Virus record (IMG/VR): IMGVR_UViG_3300032053_016284
Coordinates: 1 to 21,924 of that record
Length of the DNA stretch: 21,924 bases
Origin: a virus
Reading direction: 5' to 3' (one strand)
The notes beneath the pieces are model-generated. The model was not told where the DNA came from and made no database searches. It saw only the letters and a program-made list of their open reading frames with translations. Below, one piece after another: positions 7,335 to 14,115 of the stretch (the stretch's first letter is position 1; every line of letters starts with the position of its first letter). Position numbers and translations under genes: made by a program.

Positions 7335-7804
7335 TTCGCAATCTCATTCAAATTGGCAAAATCGCCGAATAATTCAATAGCTTTTTTATTATAAGCTTTG
7401 GCTGCATCTATTTCATTATTAAATAAACCTAAGAAAATAGATTTATTAGCATATCCTATTGATGATTTCCATTTTTTGCCTTGTTTATGCCAACATACTC
7501 CTTTATAAAAAGATGTTCCTCTTGTTTTTCTTGTATTACTTACTTGTTGACTTTGATTTGCTTTTCTTAAATTAGATTTTTGATTATTTAAACCATTATG
7601 ATCAATATGATCTATACCTTTGAATCCCATAATTTCAATATGCATTTTATTCATTTTTTGTTTGCCATTTTTTCTTGGCAATGCCCTCACTGCATAAAAA
7701 GTATGATTGTCTTTTAGTGCACACCATTTATATTGATTTAAAGACTCATAATCTTCATCATCAACCTGTGCAAAAAGACCTTGCGTTAAAGAAATTAACT
7801 TCAT
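7331..7804 (-). CDS. Free-standing HNH endonuclease with AP2 DNA-binding domain
   Basis: This ~157-aa protein belongs to the phage HNH-AP2 homing endonuclease family. The N-terminal domain starts MKLISLTQGLFAQVDDEDY and includes NQYKWCALK. The HNH core is KMHIEIMGFKGIDHIDHNG followed by LNNQKSNLRKANQSQQ. The C-terminal AP2 domain is TSFYKGVCWHKQGKKWKSSI ending in FGDFANLNE. I chose the ATG at 7804, eight codons inside the longest frame, because the family starts at this MK-I-L/P motif. It sits between a small gene and the PHP gene and overlaps the PHP start. Such genes normally cut an intein- or intron-free allele of a neighbouring gene and spread by repair. A degraded relative lies at 8080-8157. 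Confidence 0.9.
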   Translation of the reverse strand: MKLISLTQGLFAQVDDEDYESLNQYKWCALKDNHTFYAVRALPRKNGKQKMNKMHIEIMGFKGIDHIDHNGLNNQKSNLRKANQSQQVSNTRKTRGTSFYKGVCWHKQGKKWKSSIGYANKSIFLGLFNNEIDAAKAYNKKAIELFGDFANLNEIAK

Positions 7805-7814
7805 ATTGATAATT

Positions 7815-8045
7815 CTACCAACTACCATAATCTGTGATATCAGCTTCTAGACCAGACATGCTATCTGAAACTTTGATTGAAGTACCAATTCCGGTGTGAG
7901 TAATATGATAAGTAATGCTGCCACCTATAGCCCCAGCGGACTTATCTTTACTTTTCATTTTAATTTGTTGTAAAAACAATTGTAAATTCTCTTGTTCTGA
8001 TTCATTTAAATAAACGTTGATTTCTGTAATTTTTCTTTCCATCAT
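7815..8045 (-). CDS. Small acidic protein of unknown function
   Basis: The 76-aa frame is taken from the ATG at 8045. A longer frame exists from a TTG at 8072, but it has no better start signal. The protein has an amphipathic helix rich in Glu and Gln (NESEQENLQLFLQQIKMK), then a Gly/Ser/Thr-rich beta-like stretch (GGSITYHITHTGIGTSIKVS) and ends DITDYGSW. No motif is recognised. Its stop lies between the two candidate starts of the HNH/AP2 gene, 10 nt before the one I chose. It may be a small DNA- or protein-binding accessory. Confidence 0.55.
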   Translation of the reverse strand: MMERKITEINVYLNESEQENLQLFLQQIKMKSKDKSAGAIGGSITYHITHTGIGTSIKVSDSMSGLEADITDYGSW

Positions 8046-8079
8046 TCTAATACCAATCTTTTTGATTTTCAAAAGTGTT

Positions 8080-8157
8080 CGAATTATATTGATTCTTATT
8101 TAAGATTTAAATATTCATAATTTTCATTATCAATTTGTGCAAATGAATTGATTTCAT
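8080..8157 (-). pseudogene. Remnant of a second HNH/AP2 endonuclease gene
   Basis: Right after the macrodomain stop the minus strand reads, in one frame, INSFAQIDNENYEYLNLK and then a stop. This matches the HNH/AP2 N-terminus TQGLFAQVDDEDYESLNQYK. At nucleotide level 33 of 39 bases match between 8105-8143 and the corresponding part of the intact gene, and a further AATCAATATAA block recurs beyond. The ATG of the remnant overlaps the macrodomain stop (ATGA). Everything after roughly the first 25 codons of the endonuclease is gone. Confidence 0.7.
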
Positions 8158-8615
8158 ATGGGTTCATATACTTCTATTATTTTTGCTTGCCCATCTGATT
8201 GAAATATATCTTTTATAATTAATTCTATTGTTGGCCAAGGCAAATGACCACAACCACATCCTACTGCAGGTAGAGCTATGCTGTCAATATTATAATATTT
8301 CATGGCTTTAACTAAATTCAACAGACCCAATTCTATCCATTCTATTTTAGAATCATCTCGCCAATCAGATTTGGTTGCAAAATATATCAATGTTTTATCA
8401 GTATCCTTATACGCATGTTCTGGCTGTCTAACCAAAATAGACCCGGGAGCCATTTCGCCCTTCATACATGCATCTTTATAAGATTGATTATCAAATTTAT
8501 CTCTAAAGACTTTAGCCAATCCCGCTCCCATAACTCCTCCGCAATTAACAGGACAAACCATGGCAGCCAGTTTTGTATCGAATATATTACCTTTTGCGAA
8601 TTTTACAATTGACAT
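8154..8615 (-). CDS. Macrodomain protein, DarG-like ADP-ribose-binding fold
   Basis: This 153-aa protein is a single macrodomain. It starts IVKFAKGNIFDTKLAAMVCP, followed by VNCGGVMGAGLAKVFRDKF (the ADP-ribose-binding VN-x-x-G-x-MGxGLA loop). It continues with YFATKSDWRDDSKIEWIELG and LPAVGCGCGHLPWP (the second phosphate-binding Gly loop). The order and spacing fit the DarG branch of macrodomains, which remove ADP-ribose from DNA thymidine, and the related ADP-ribose-1''-phosphate processing enzymes. No DarT toxin is next to it. Likely roles are protecting phage DNA from a host DarT-type ADP-ribosylation system, or clearing ADP-ribose phosphates from RNA repair. The choice between them is inference. 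Confidence 0.85.
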   Translation of the reverse strand: MSIVKFAKGNIFDTKLAAMVCPVNCGGVMGAGLAKVFRDKFDNQSYKDACMKGEMAPGSILVRQPEHAYKDTDKTLIYFATKSDWRDDSKIEWIELGLLNLVKAMKYYNIDSIALPAVGCGCGHLPWPTIELIIKDIFQSDGQAKIIEVYEPI

Positions 8616-8622
8616 ACTGTAC

Positions 8623-9030
8623 CTACATTTTTGGATATTTTATTTTACATTTGTCACATATACATTTTGACCAAAAGCTAATAACTCTTAATATTCCATT
8701 TTCGCCGCACTCTTCACATATCTTGCATGATCTTTTCTCAAATTCATTTGTTGAATTATTCATTTTAGTTGAAGGATTATCCATATAACATCGCAAAGCT
8801 CCAAATTTCTCTTTAATTTGAACTATTTTTGGCTTTTGATATTCTTCTAGTGTTGGATTTTCTTTTTCGTATTCAATGATTAAAGTTTCTAACTCTTGAC
8901 ACAGCTGATCAACTAAATTGAACCAGCCTAGCCCAACGTCAAGGTTAAAACATTTAGTTTTGAATAAATTAGGATATTTGTCTATTATTTCTTGAAATAT
9001 ATACATATTAGCATCCAGCGTAAGGTCCAT
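8623..9030 (-). CDS. Conserved phage protein with Cys pairs (unknown function)
   Basis: This 135-aa protein has a front half with GLGWFNLVDQLCQELETL, a middle block IVQIKEKFGALRCYMD and a C-terminal cluster of Cys pairs (CKICEECG and CICDKC) that could bind zinc. The combination GWF-x-L...KEKFGxLR...CxxCG recurs in uncharacterised phage proteins in my memory, without an assigned function. Its 3' end lies 8 nt from the macrodomain gene and its start overlaps the end of the zinc-ribbon gene by 23 nt, which indicates one operon. I cannot assign a role. Confidence 0.75.
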   Translation of the reverse strand: MDLTLDANMYIFQEIIDKYPNLFKTKCFNLDVGLGWFNLVDQLCQELETLIIEYEKENPTLEEYQKPKIVQIKEKFGALRCYMDNPSTKMNNSTNEFEKRSCKICEECGENGILRVISFWSKCICDKCKIKYPKM

Positions 9031-9223
9031 GTATTTTGCAGCACAAGGTCATTCTTATAAAGATACCGATTTTGCCACATTTCGGGCACAATCCATCAGC
9101 TTGAGGCTTATTTTTAAAAGGTATCTTGTAATCAACATCTTTACCATTTCCAGATTTCACTTCTGAAGGAAATAGTTTATCTAGTTGTTTAAGGATTTTA
9201 TCAAGATCATCAGGATCTGTCAT
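9008..9223 (-). CDS. Small zinc-ribbon protein (unknown)
   Basis: This 71-aa protein has an acidic N-terminal helix (DPDDLDKILKQLDKLFP), a basic linker and a C-terminal Cys cluster, LCPKCGKIGIFIRMTLCCKI ending GPYAGC, consistent with a small zinc ribbon. It overlaps the start of the next gene. It begins 12 nt after the tRNA-Trp gene in the direction of transcription. Function is unknown. Confidence 0.6.
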   Translation of the reverse strand: MTDPDDLDKILKQLDKLFPSEVKSGNGKDVDYKIPFKNKPQADGLCPKCGKIGIFIRMTLCCKIHGPYAGC

Positions 9224-9234
9224 AGAAAAGTAAA

Positions 9235-9310
9235 TCGGGAAGATCAGATTTAACCTGACGAATCTCCTGCTTTGGAAGCAGGCGCGATAACCAGGCTACG
9301 CTACTTCCCG
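9235..9310 (-). tRNA. tRNA-Trp (anticodon CCA)
   Basis: A cloverleaf folds on the minus strand. The acceptor stem is CGGGAAG with CTTCCCG, U8-A9 are present, and a 3-bp D stem (GCG/CGC) encloses a GG-containing loop. The anticodon stem is CCTGC/GCAGG with loop TTCCAAA, giving CCA. The T stem is GTCAG/CTGAT. The T loop GTTAAAT departs from the usual TTCRANY, and the discriminator base is A. The 3' CCA is not encoded. It lies between tRNA-Asn and a small protein gene. Confidence 0.85.
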
Positions 9311-9367
9311 TTTGTTAAGATGGTTATCTTGCTTAATTTACATTAAGTAATAAGAGTAATAAAAAAA

Positions 9368-9449
9368 CTCCAGGAGTTAGGATCGAACTAACCTAGACTT
9401 TCGTCCCGCATTAACAGTGCGGCGCGATCACCATGATTGCTATCCTGGA
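9368..9449 (-). tRNA. tRNA-Asn (anticodon GTT) with a long variable arm
   Basis: The acceptor stem is TCCAGGA/TCCTGGA. The anticodon stem is CCGCA/TGCGG with loop CTGTTAA (anticodon GTT). The T arm is GTTAG-TTCGATC-CTAAC and the discriminator is G. U1-A72, G73 and the anticodon loop agree with bacterial tRNA-Asn. Between the anticodon and T stems lie 13 nt (GACGAAAGTCTAG) that can form a 3-bp GAC/GTC stem with a GAAA loop, a class II-like variable arm not expected for Asn. The D stem has one mismatch. No CCA is encoded, and a T7 run follows. Confidence 0.85.
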
Positions 9450-9491
9450 ATAGATAATAACATTAACACCAAGAAACACGCTTGTCAAGCA

Positions 9492-12089
9492 TTAAGCGCC
9501 GCAGCTTCCACCTTTGCTAATCTCACATACATCCGCCTGCTCAACAAATATTTCGCCCGTATATTTAATAGCAATAGAATAATTCACAGGTGATAACGGC
9601 TGTCCGCCACGAGCACCATCAGGGTAGACTGTCATCCCGCGAAGTTTTGGCAAATATTTAATTAACATTTGCCCAAGTTCCATCATAGTTTTTTCATTAT
9701 TAAATTCAGTACCCCAAGCTGGCAAATTGATAGTAGAACTAATACCATGATCAACATATTCTTGAACCCAAGCCTGAAATGCTACGCGTTTTTCAACATC
9801 TTTAGCTAAATCATATGCATCTTGAATATTCTCAGGATTTACACCCGATTCAATCAATCTTTTGGCAGCCGGATCAATAACATATTGATAATGCCAAACA
9901 TTGCCCTTTAAATATCGCCTTTGGTACGATACACAAAAAATTGGCTCAATACCAGTAGAAGTCTCCGAAATGATACCTATCGTGCCCGTGGGTGCAATGG
10001 CTCTTGTTTTGATTGGTTTTGACAAATCCCATTTTTCTGCATAAACATGAGCAATTTCCGTACTTGTGGCGTATATTTCAAGATATTTTTCTAAATCATC
10101 GTCTTTTTCATATTTCTTGCCATTTTTTAGTAACCATTCATGTATACCCATCAGTCCTAAACCAAGGCGTCTATTCTTTGTTCTGATTTGATCTACCTTA
10201 GCATAGGGCACATCACTATAGACCGTCCCAGCTAATAAAAAGGCAGTTGCTAACTCGGTTACGCGCTTCATTTCTTCTAGTGAAGATATTTGCGCCAAAT
10301 TAATAGAACCAAGATTACAAATATCAGAATCATCGCGACTGGTTACCTCTGTGCATTGTCCAGTGGCTATTCCATTGAAACATCCGAGGTGTCTTTTAGA
10401 TTCATTAAAACAATAAACAAAATCTAACGTTTCAGATTCCGTTACATCAACAATAACTGTAAATCGAGCAGCATCTCTGTTGGGATTTTTATCAAATAAT
10501 AATCTTTCACATTTCATTCCTAACGACAATAATTGTTGTAATTGTATTGCCCCAATGCAAATTCTTTTTGATTCTTTACAATAATAATTTTTATAATTAC
10601 CCTTATGATCCGGCAAAAGCCTATCTCCCGCAGGCATTCCGGCTACAATCTTACTATTCGCTCCAATTGTGCTTAGCATTTTTTGAACATTTTCAAGAAA
10701 ACCAAAATCAACAGAGGATAATTGTAATCCGCCCTCTTTCAGTTCGCACCCATCTCCATCGAAAAGTCCGGCTAACCATTCTAATTTAGATTCTAAATTA
10801 TATTCTAATGGTACAAACATTTTCGAAAAAGGTTGAAAATTGAAAGATAATCGTTTTCTATTGTATTTATCAGATTGACTAATAGAAGCAACGCTTTCTT
10901 TTAATCTATTTAGGCAGACATATTTAGGTTCATACAAATATAAAAATTTATAATCATCCATTCCCTCAGCAGAAATAAAACCTTGACAATAAGCATTATT
11001 TAACTCTGGACCGTCTTTTAAAACAGGAAATCCGTATTTAATCAACTTCATTCCGGGAACAAGGTTCTGCGCTTCTACTCTTAATTCTCCACCTTGATAA
11101 TTGGTTGAAATAACGAATTTATGATCTGGTGTACAATTTAATTTTCTTCCGTCTGATAGAGTTACTATTACTGTCTCTTGATTTTCTCCGGTTATTTTAG
11201 GTTCAACCTCAGACCACTCAAAGCCATTCCATATATCGACCTTTTTGCCAACAAGATTTGAAATGCGTTGATAACCTTCTTTGGTTAATAGTTCAGTGTC
11301 ACCCGAGACACAAGCGTTTCTAAGAGTTTCACCTTCATTAATACCAGTATCAACGCTAAAACCCGGTTCGGCTGTTTTTACCATTTGCTCTAACGTGGAC
11401 CAGTAAACAGACGTAGCCTGGGCATGAAGCTTATGTTTCGGATTGTGGAAAGCTTTAAAAAAGTCATCATCCAATAACACAGAAACGTTGGTGCCGTCTA
11501 AGTCGGCTGGAAAATTGAAATCCTTCTCTTTTAGCGCTCTAACTTCGGGAGACCAATTTTTAATTCTAATAAATTTGTGAATATCAGGATGATTCCACTT
11601 TAAGCCAGCCCAAATGGCACTACGGCGGGAACCACCTTGCATGATACCACGTCCAAGCTCATTGATCATTTTCATCAAGCTCAATGGACCAGTGCTGGTT
11701 CCGCCAGTCTTCCGAATAGCCTTACCTTCACCCCTAACATCAGAATAATCTATTCCAATGCCTGCGCCAGTCATCAGCGCCATAGTGGATTTTTGAGTTA
11801 GTTCTGCCCATCCTTCACGACTGTCCTCTGCTCTTAAAAGCAAACAATTTTGAGTCTGATGAAATAGATTGCCAGCGGCATAAAGATATCTGCCACCCGG
11901 AACAAACTTTTTTTCTTTGATAATTTGCTCTATTTCTTTTGTAAGCTCTGACGGTGCATTAACCGCGCGCATCACTTGTCTAGCAACTCGTTTAGATATG
12001 TCTTCCCAGGTTTCCTTTGTTCCGTCTTTTTTAGTGTGAGAATACTTTTGTTCCATAATTGTTTTGGCAAAAACACTTTCGTTGGACAT
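9492..12089 (-). CDS. nrdJ: Class II (B12-dependent) ribonucleoside reductase with intein
   Basis: This 865-aa precursor has an intein at residues 260-578, leaving 546 aa of enzyme. It reduces ribonucleotides to deoxyribonucleotides using adenosylcobalamin. Conserved blocks are FVPGGRYLYAAGN, QNCLLLRA (first redox Cys), MTGAGIGIDYSDVRG, GGTSTGPLSLMKM, MQGGSRRSA, the split active-site motif ending LRNA joined to CTEVTSR, SDICNLGSINLA (second redox Cys), RTKNRRLGLGLMG, PTGTIGIISETSTGIEP and the C-terminal Cys pair CEISKGGSC. The dimanganese/diiron partner of class I is not needed and not present here. A Shine-Dalgarno AAAGG precedes the ATG at 12089. The upstream neighbour is the RuvC-like gene, and the two tRNAs lie downstream. 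Splicing is required to restore the active-site loop. Confidence 0.93.
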   Translation of the reverse strand: MSNESVFAKTIMEQKYSHTKKDGTKETWEDISKRVARQVMRAVNAPSELTKEIEQIIKEKKFVPGGRYLYAAGNLFHQTQNCLLLRAEDSREGWAELTQKSTMALMTGAGIGIDYSDVRGEGKAIRKTGGTSTGPLSLMKMINELGRGIMQGGSRRSAIWAGLKWNHPDIHKFIRIKNWSPEVRALKEKDFNFPADLDGTNVSVLLDDDFFKAFHNPKHKLHAQATSVYWSTLEQMVKTAEPGFSVDTGINEGETLRNACVSGDTELLTKEGYQRISNLVGKKVDIWNGFEWSEVEPKITGENQETVIVTLSDGRKLNCTPDHKFVISTNYQGGELRVEAQNLVPGMKLIKYGFPVLKDGPELNNAYCQGFISAEGMDDYKFLYLYEPKYVCLNRLKESVASISQSDKYNRKRLSFNFQPFSKMFVPLEYNLESKLEWLAGLFDGDGCELKEGGLQLSSVDFGFLENVQKMLSTIGANSKIVAGMPAGDRLLPDHKGNYKNYYCKESKRICIGAIQLQQLLSLGMKCERLLFDKNPNRDAARFTVIVDVTESETLDFVYCFNESKRHLGCFNGIATGQCTEVTSRDDSDICNLGSINLAQISSLEEMKRVTELATAFLLAGTVYSDVPYAKVDQIRTKNRRLGLGLMGIHEWLLKNGKKYEKDDDLEKYLEIYATSTEIAHVYAEKWDLSKPIKTRAIAPTGTIGIISETSTGIEPIFCVSYQRRYLKGNVWHYQYVIDPAAKRLIESGVNPENIQDAYDLAKDVEKRVAFQAWVQEYVDHGISSTINLPAWGTEFNNEKTMMELGQMLIKYLPKLRGMTVYPDGARGGQPLSPVNYSIAIKYTGEIFVEQADVCEISKGGSCGA
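10356..11312 (-). other. NrdJ intein with LAGLIDADG endonuclease, ending Gly-Gln
   Basis: This 319-residue intein starts with Cys (CVSGDTELLTKEG), has block B LNCTPDHKFVIS, and a DOD-type endonuclease with motifs CQGFISAEG and WLAGLFDGDGC. It ends GCFNGIATGQ before the +1 Cys. The N-extein ends LRNA and the C-extein starts CTE. Normal inteins end His-Asn. Here the last two residues are Gly-Gln, a variation known from some viral ribonucleotide reductase inteins. Both endonuclease motifs keep an acidic residue, so cutting activity is possible. Confidence 0.92.
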
Positions 12090-12105
12090 TTGAATACCTT
12101 TTGTA

Positions 12106-12675
12106 TTATTTATTTTCTATGAAGTATGAACTTGCCAAACTCAGACAATCTGCGATGTCATTATCCTTGAGCTTGAGCGAAAGATTGTATTTATTGTTAA
12201 CATAATAAACACTTAGATGTTTTTTCGTGATTTTTCCTACGCGTTTGCCGTCCACTCTTAGAATAGTTTTATTTTTATTAGCTTGTTTGGCCAATTTATT
12301 TTGTTTTTTCTGTGCATCATTTAATTTCATCCCAATCACTTTTCGCCAATGACTAGAATCGATGTAAATAACCTTATTCGAATAACCTTCATCTAACAAT
12401 ATGTCAATTAGATAAGCATGCATAAAATCTAAATAATTTTGACTATTTCTAAATTTAGAAGAATTAGATCGTTCGATTAAAACTTTATCAGTCGGATTAG
12501 CATCAATTAATTCGAAAATAGTTTCAGCGGTTGATTTAGCCCAAGCGCTAATCCCAAATGGAAAAGAATTATCTTTACAAGGAATATCTATTTTTCCATA
12601 AGTGAGGATATGATCGTCTTCTAATACTGCCCATCCACAGTGACTCGACAAGTCCAAACTTAGAACTTTAACCAT
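12106..12675 (-). CDS. RuvC-like Holliday junction nuclease
   Basis: This 189-aa protein has the RNase H-fold layout of RuvC. The first catalytic Asp is in VLSLDLSSHCGWAVLED, a Glu in DKVLIERSN, and the acidic pair is in LKDNDIADCLSLAS near the C-terminus. A basic insertion (KKQNKLAKQANKNKTILRV) lies between. The length fits RuvC (about 170-190 aa). It probably resolves junctions or trims branched phage DNA during replication and packaging. It is encoded just upstream of nrdJ, with a 16-nt gap. Exact substrate specificity cannot be read from the sequence. Confidence 0.85.
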   Translation of the reverse strand: MVKVLSLDLSSHCGWAVLEDDHILTYGKIDIPCKDNSFPFGISAWAKSTAETIFELIDANPTDKVLIERSNSSKFRNSQNYLDFMHAYLIDILLDEGYSNKVIYIDSSHWRKVIGMKLNDAQKKQNKLAKQANKNKTILRVDGKRVGKITKKHLSVYYVNNKYNLSLKLKDNDIADCLSLASSYFIENK

Positions 12676-12683
12676 GAAATAGA

Positions 12684-12932
12684 TTAAGTTTTTGTCACTA
12701 TTTCGTCAATTGTAGTTCGCAGTTTTATTAAATCGACTTCATTGATTTTAAAATCATCCCAGGCTCTGATACTTTTCGAAGGAACACCGGTTTTCAGACT
12801 ATATCTGATGTCGAATGTAGAGTCTAATCCGTAGTCTAGGACAACAGAATCTTTATTGATGTGCTTTATCACGACAGGTCTATTAATCTTGCAACGCGCA
12901 TTTTTCAGAATGATTTTATCGCCGACTTTCAT
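12684..12932 (-). CDS. Small beta-rich protein of unknown function
   Basis: This 82-aa protein starts at the ATG at 12932, preceded by a strong Shine-Dalgarno GGAG about 6 nt upstream. It begins KVGDKIILKNARCKINRPVV, a KOW/SH3-barrel-like pattern of short strands, and continues with VVLDYGLDSTFDIRY and a C-terminal helix. A longer frame runs upstream to 13190, but that extension would overlap the HTH gene and cross the terminator. The gene lies 13 nt after an intrinsic terminator, so its expression may depend on read-through. Confidence 0.7.
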   Translation of the reverse strand: MKVGDKIILKNARCKINRPVVIKHINKDSVVLDYGLDSTFDIRYSLKTGVPSKSIRAWDDFKINEVDLIKLRTTIDEIVTKT

Positions 12933-12944
12933 TTTATCTCCAAA

Positions 12945-12972
12945 TGAAAAAAAGGACAATGCGCTGTCCTTT
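12945..12972 (-). terminator. Intrinsic terminator just before a start codon
   Basis: On the minus strand AAAGGACA (12972-12965), loop GCGCAT and TGTCCTTT (12958-12951) form a perfect 8-bp stem followed directly by more T residues, giving a run of seven T. The stem ends about 18 nt before the ATG at 12932. It is a typical Rho-independent terminator shape and could act as an attenuator for the gene that follows. Confidence 0.8.
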
Positions 12973-13083
12973 AATGATCTTGTTCTGTTGATTGATTGTA
13001 TCATGGTCCCCCACCGGGGCTTGCTTCTTAATATTAATAAGCGGCAGATCAGCTCCGCAAGCCTAACTAGGGCGTTATTAAAC
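12973..13083 (-). ncRNA. Candidate structured leader RNA before terminator
   Basis: This 111-nt gap between the HTH gene stop and the terminator is GC-richer than its surroundings. It holds a perfect 7-bp stem GGCTTGC (13063-13057) with GCAAGCC (13024-13018), two nested hairpins (GCGG/CCGC and GCTT/AAGC), and a C4/G4 hairpin (13019-13016 with 13011-13008) whose arm partly competes with the 7-bp stem. The competing pairings and the terminator behind them suggest a switch or attenuator. No known riboswitch class is recognised. Confidence 0.4.
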
Positions 13084-13305
13084 TCAACAATTCCAACTCT
13101 TGAAATCAGTAGTGGCGACGATCTTCTGAACCATTTCCCGGCGATAACGTCTGACCGTCCTGGCGCTAACACCAGTCTTAACAGCCACAAGCTGTGACGT
13201 TAAGCCTGAATTTAGCAAATTGAAGAAATAAGTAGTATTCACTGACAGTTTCTTAGCTAAACAGTTTGAAACAGAAATCTCGGGAGTAAACTTGTAACGA
13301 TTCAT
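13084..13305 (-). CDS. Small helix-turn-helix DNA-binding protein
   Basis: This 73-aa protein has one recognisable helix-turn-helix, LTSQLVAVKTGVSARTVRRYR, with the second helix SARTVRRYR as the recognition helix. It is preceded by a short N-terminal helix and followed by a basic tail. GAGG lies 8 nt before the ATG at 13305. It is followed by the structured leader and terminator, so it could control transcription of the genes downstream. Its operator is not apparent. Confidence 0.75.
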   Translation of the reverse strand: MNRYKFTPEISVSNCLAKKLSVNTTYFFNLLNSGLTSQLVAVKTGVSARTVRRYRREMVQKIVATTDFKSWNC

Positions 13306-13330
13306 ATCATTTTCCTCTTTTTTTTAAAAA

Positions 13331-13600
13331 TTACTTTCCACGCTCTTGCAAAACTTTCAATACGTAGCGTCTACGAGCACGAACTTCTTTCATGCTTTCT
13401 GAATATGGTGCATTTAGTTCCTTAGCTGTATCCTTAGCTTCTGATAAAGCTGAATCTTCAGATCGAGTTTTAAGAATCTCTTCTTCATTTTTAGATAAAT
13501 TAACAACTTTTGTTTTCAATTCATCGTCGGGAGCCGATGCAACTGCATTCTTAAATTCATCCGAAATCAGATCCTTCGCTTTTCGTCCTCGTTTTGCCAT
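13331..13600 (-). CDS. Small charged, helical phage protein (unknown)
   Basis: This 89-aa, largely helical protein has a basic N-terminus (AKRGRKAKD), a central acidic helix (LSKNEEEILKTRSEDSALSE) and a basic C-terminal helix (EVRARRRYVLKVLQERGK). AAGGAAAAT lies before the ATG. It has no Cys and no membrane segment. I recall similar short phage proteins without assigned function. A nucleic-acid-associated role is possible from the charge, but unproven. Confidence 0.65.
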   Translation of the reverse strand: MAKRGRKAKDLISDEFKNAVASAPDDELKTKVVNLSKNEEEILKTRSEDSALSEAKDTAKELNAPYSESMKEVRARRRYVLKVLQERGK

Positions 13601-13679
13601 ATATTTTCCTTTATTATGATTTTCTCAATTTCTTACTTAATATTCAACAATACAAATTTATTACTATATTTTTTTTTGA

Positions 13680-14039
13680 TTATAGGCTATTAATATAGGC
13701 CAAAACGCTTTCCTTAATACTTCTACGAAGATAACCATTAGAATGAACAATTTCATTTTTTTTCAAATCACAATAAAAACCATCATCATTGGCGGCAATC
13801 AACTTATCGACACTTCCGCCAATCTTTTTAAGATTCTTAGCGAGCGGATTGTTACTCCTAAAGAAATCTTCTCCTGAAACTGCATCTTCTTTACCATCAG
13901 AATCGCGTGCGCCGAGATGTCCCAATGCACAACAACGTCCGTGAGATACTAGCATATAGCGAGTCCACTTTTTGATTGGGATGGCATCAAAAAACTTATA
14001 AAAATCCTTCTTAGTCTTTAGCACTTTCGTCTTACTCAT
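13680..14039 (-). CDS. DUF6197-like protein of unknown function
   Basis: This 119-aa protein has IKKWTRYMLVSHGRCCALGH followed by LGARDSDGKED. The pattern W...GRCCALGHLG followed by a later IAANDDG resembles the uncharacterised DUF6197-type proteins of phages and actinobacteria (W...CALGA..., N-D). It has two adjacent Cys. The ATG at 14039 has the upstream AAGGAGATAGT, and it overlaps, by ATGA, the end of a displaced frame (14036-14115). Function is unknown, and the family link is from memory. Confidence 0.65.
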   Translation of the reverse strand: MSKTKVLKTKKDFYKFFDAIPIKKWTRYMLVSHGRCCALGHLGARDSDGKEDAVSGEDFFRSNNPLAKNLKKIGGSVDKLIAANDDGFYCDLKKNEIVHSNGYLRRSIKESVLAYINSL

Positions 14040-14115
14040 ACTATCTCCTTTGGTTTGTTTCGTTTTTGTATCAAATCTTTAAGTTCATCTAACTTAGCAT
14101 TTTTTCGTTCTATTG
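14036..14115 (-). pseudogene. Displaced C-terminal tail of the 62-aa gene
   Basis: Downstream of the GIY-YIG stop the minus strand is open for ~27 codons and reads ERKNAKLDELKDLIQKRNK followed by PKEIV and TGA. The stop overlaps the next gene's ATG (ATGA), as expected for a real operonic gene end. The sequence resembles the C-terminus of the gene at 14709-14897 (LLKELNYIIEQRRK). It has no start of its own. I read it as the original gene end, cut off by insertion of the endonuclease gene. Confidence 0.55.

Noticed and set aside
12990-13063. A ribozyme or tRNA in the structured leader
   Set aside because: No T arm (GTTCGA) or hammerhead core (CUGAUGA with GAAA) is present. I left it as an unclassified leader.
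12684-13190. A 168-aa minus-strand frame covering the 82-aa gene and the leader
   Set aside because: It would overlap most of the HTH gene's 3' half, cross a terminator and a structured leader, and its N-terminal part has no coding character. The Shine-Dalgarno-led ATG at 12932 is far better.
12856-13197. A 113-aa plus-strand frame opposite the leader and HTH gene
   Set aside because: It is antisense to well-supported genes and the terminator, has no good ribosome binding site and shows no family features.
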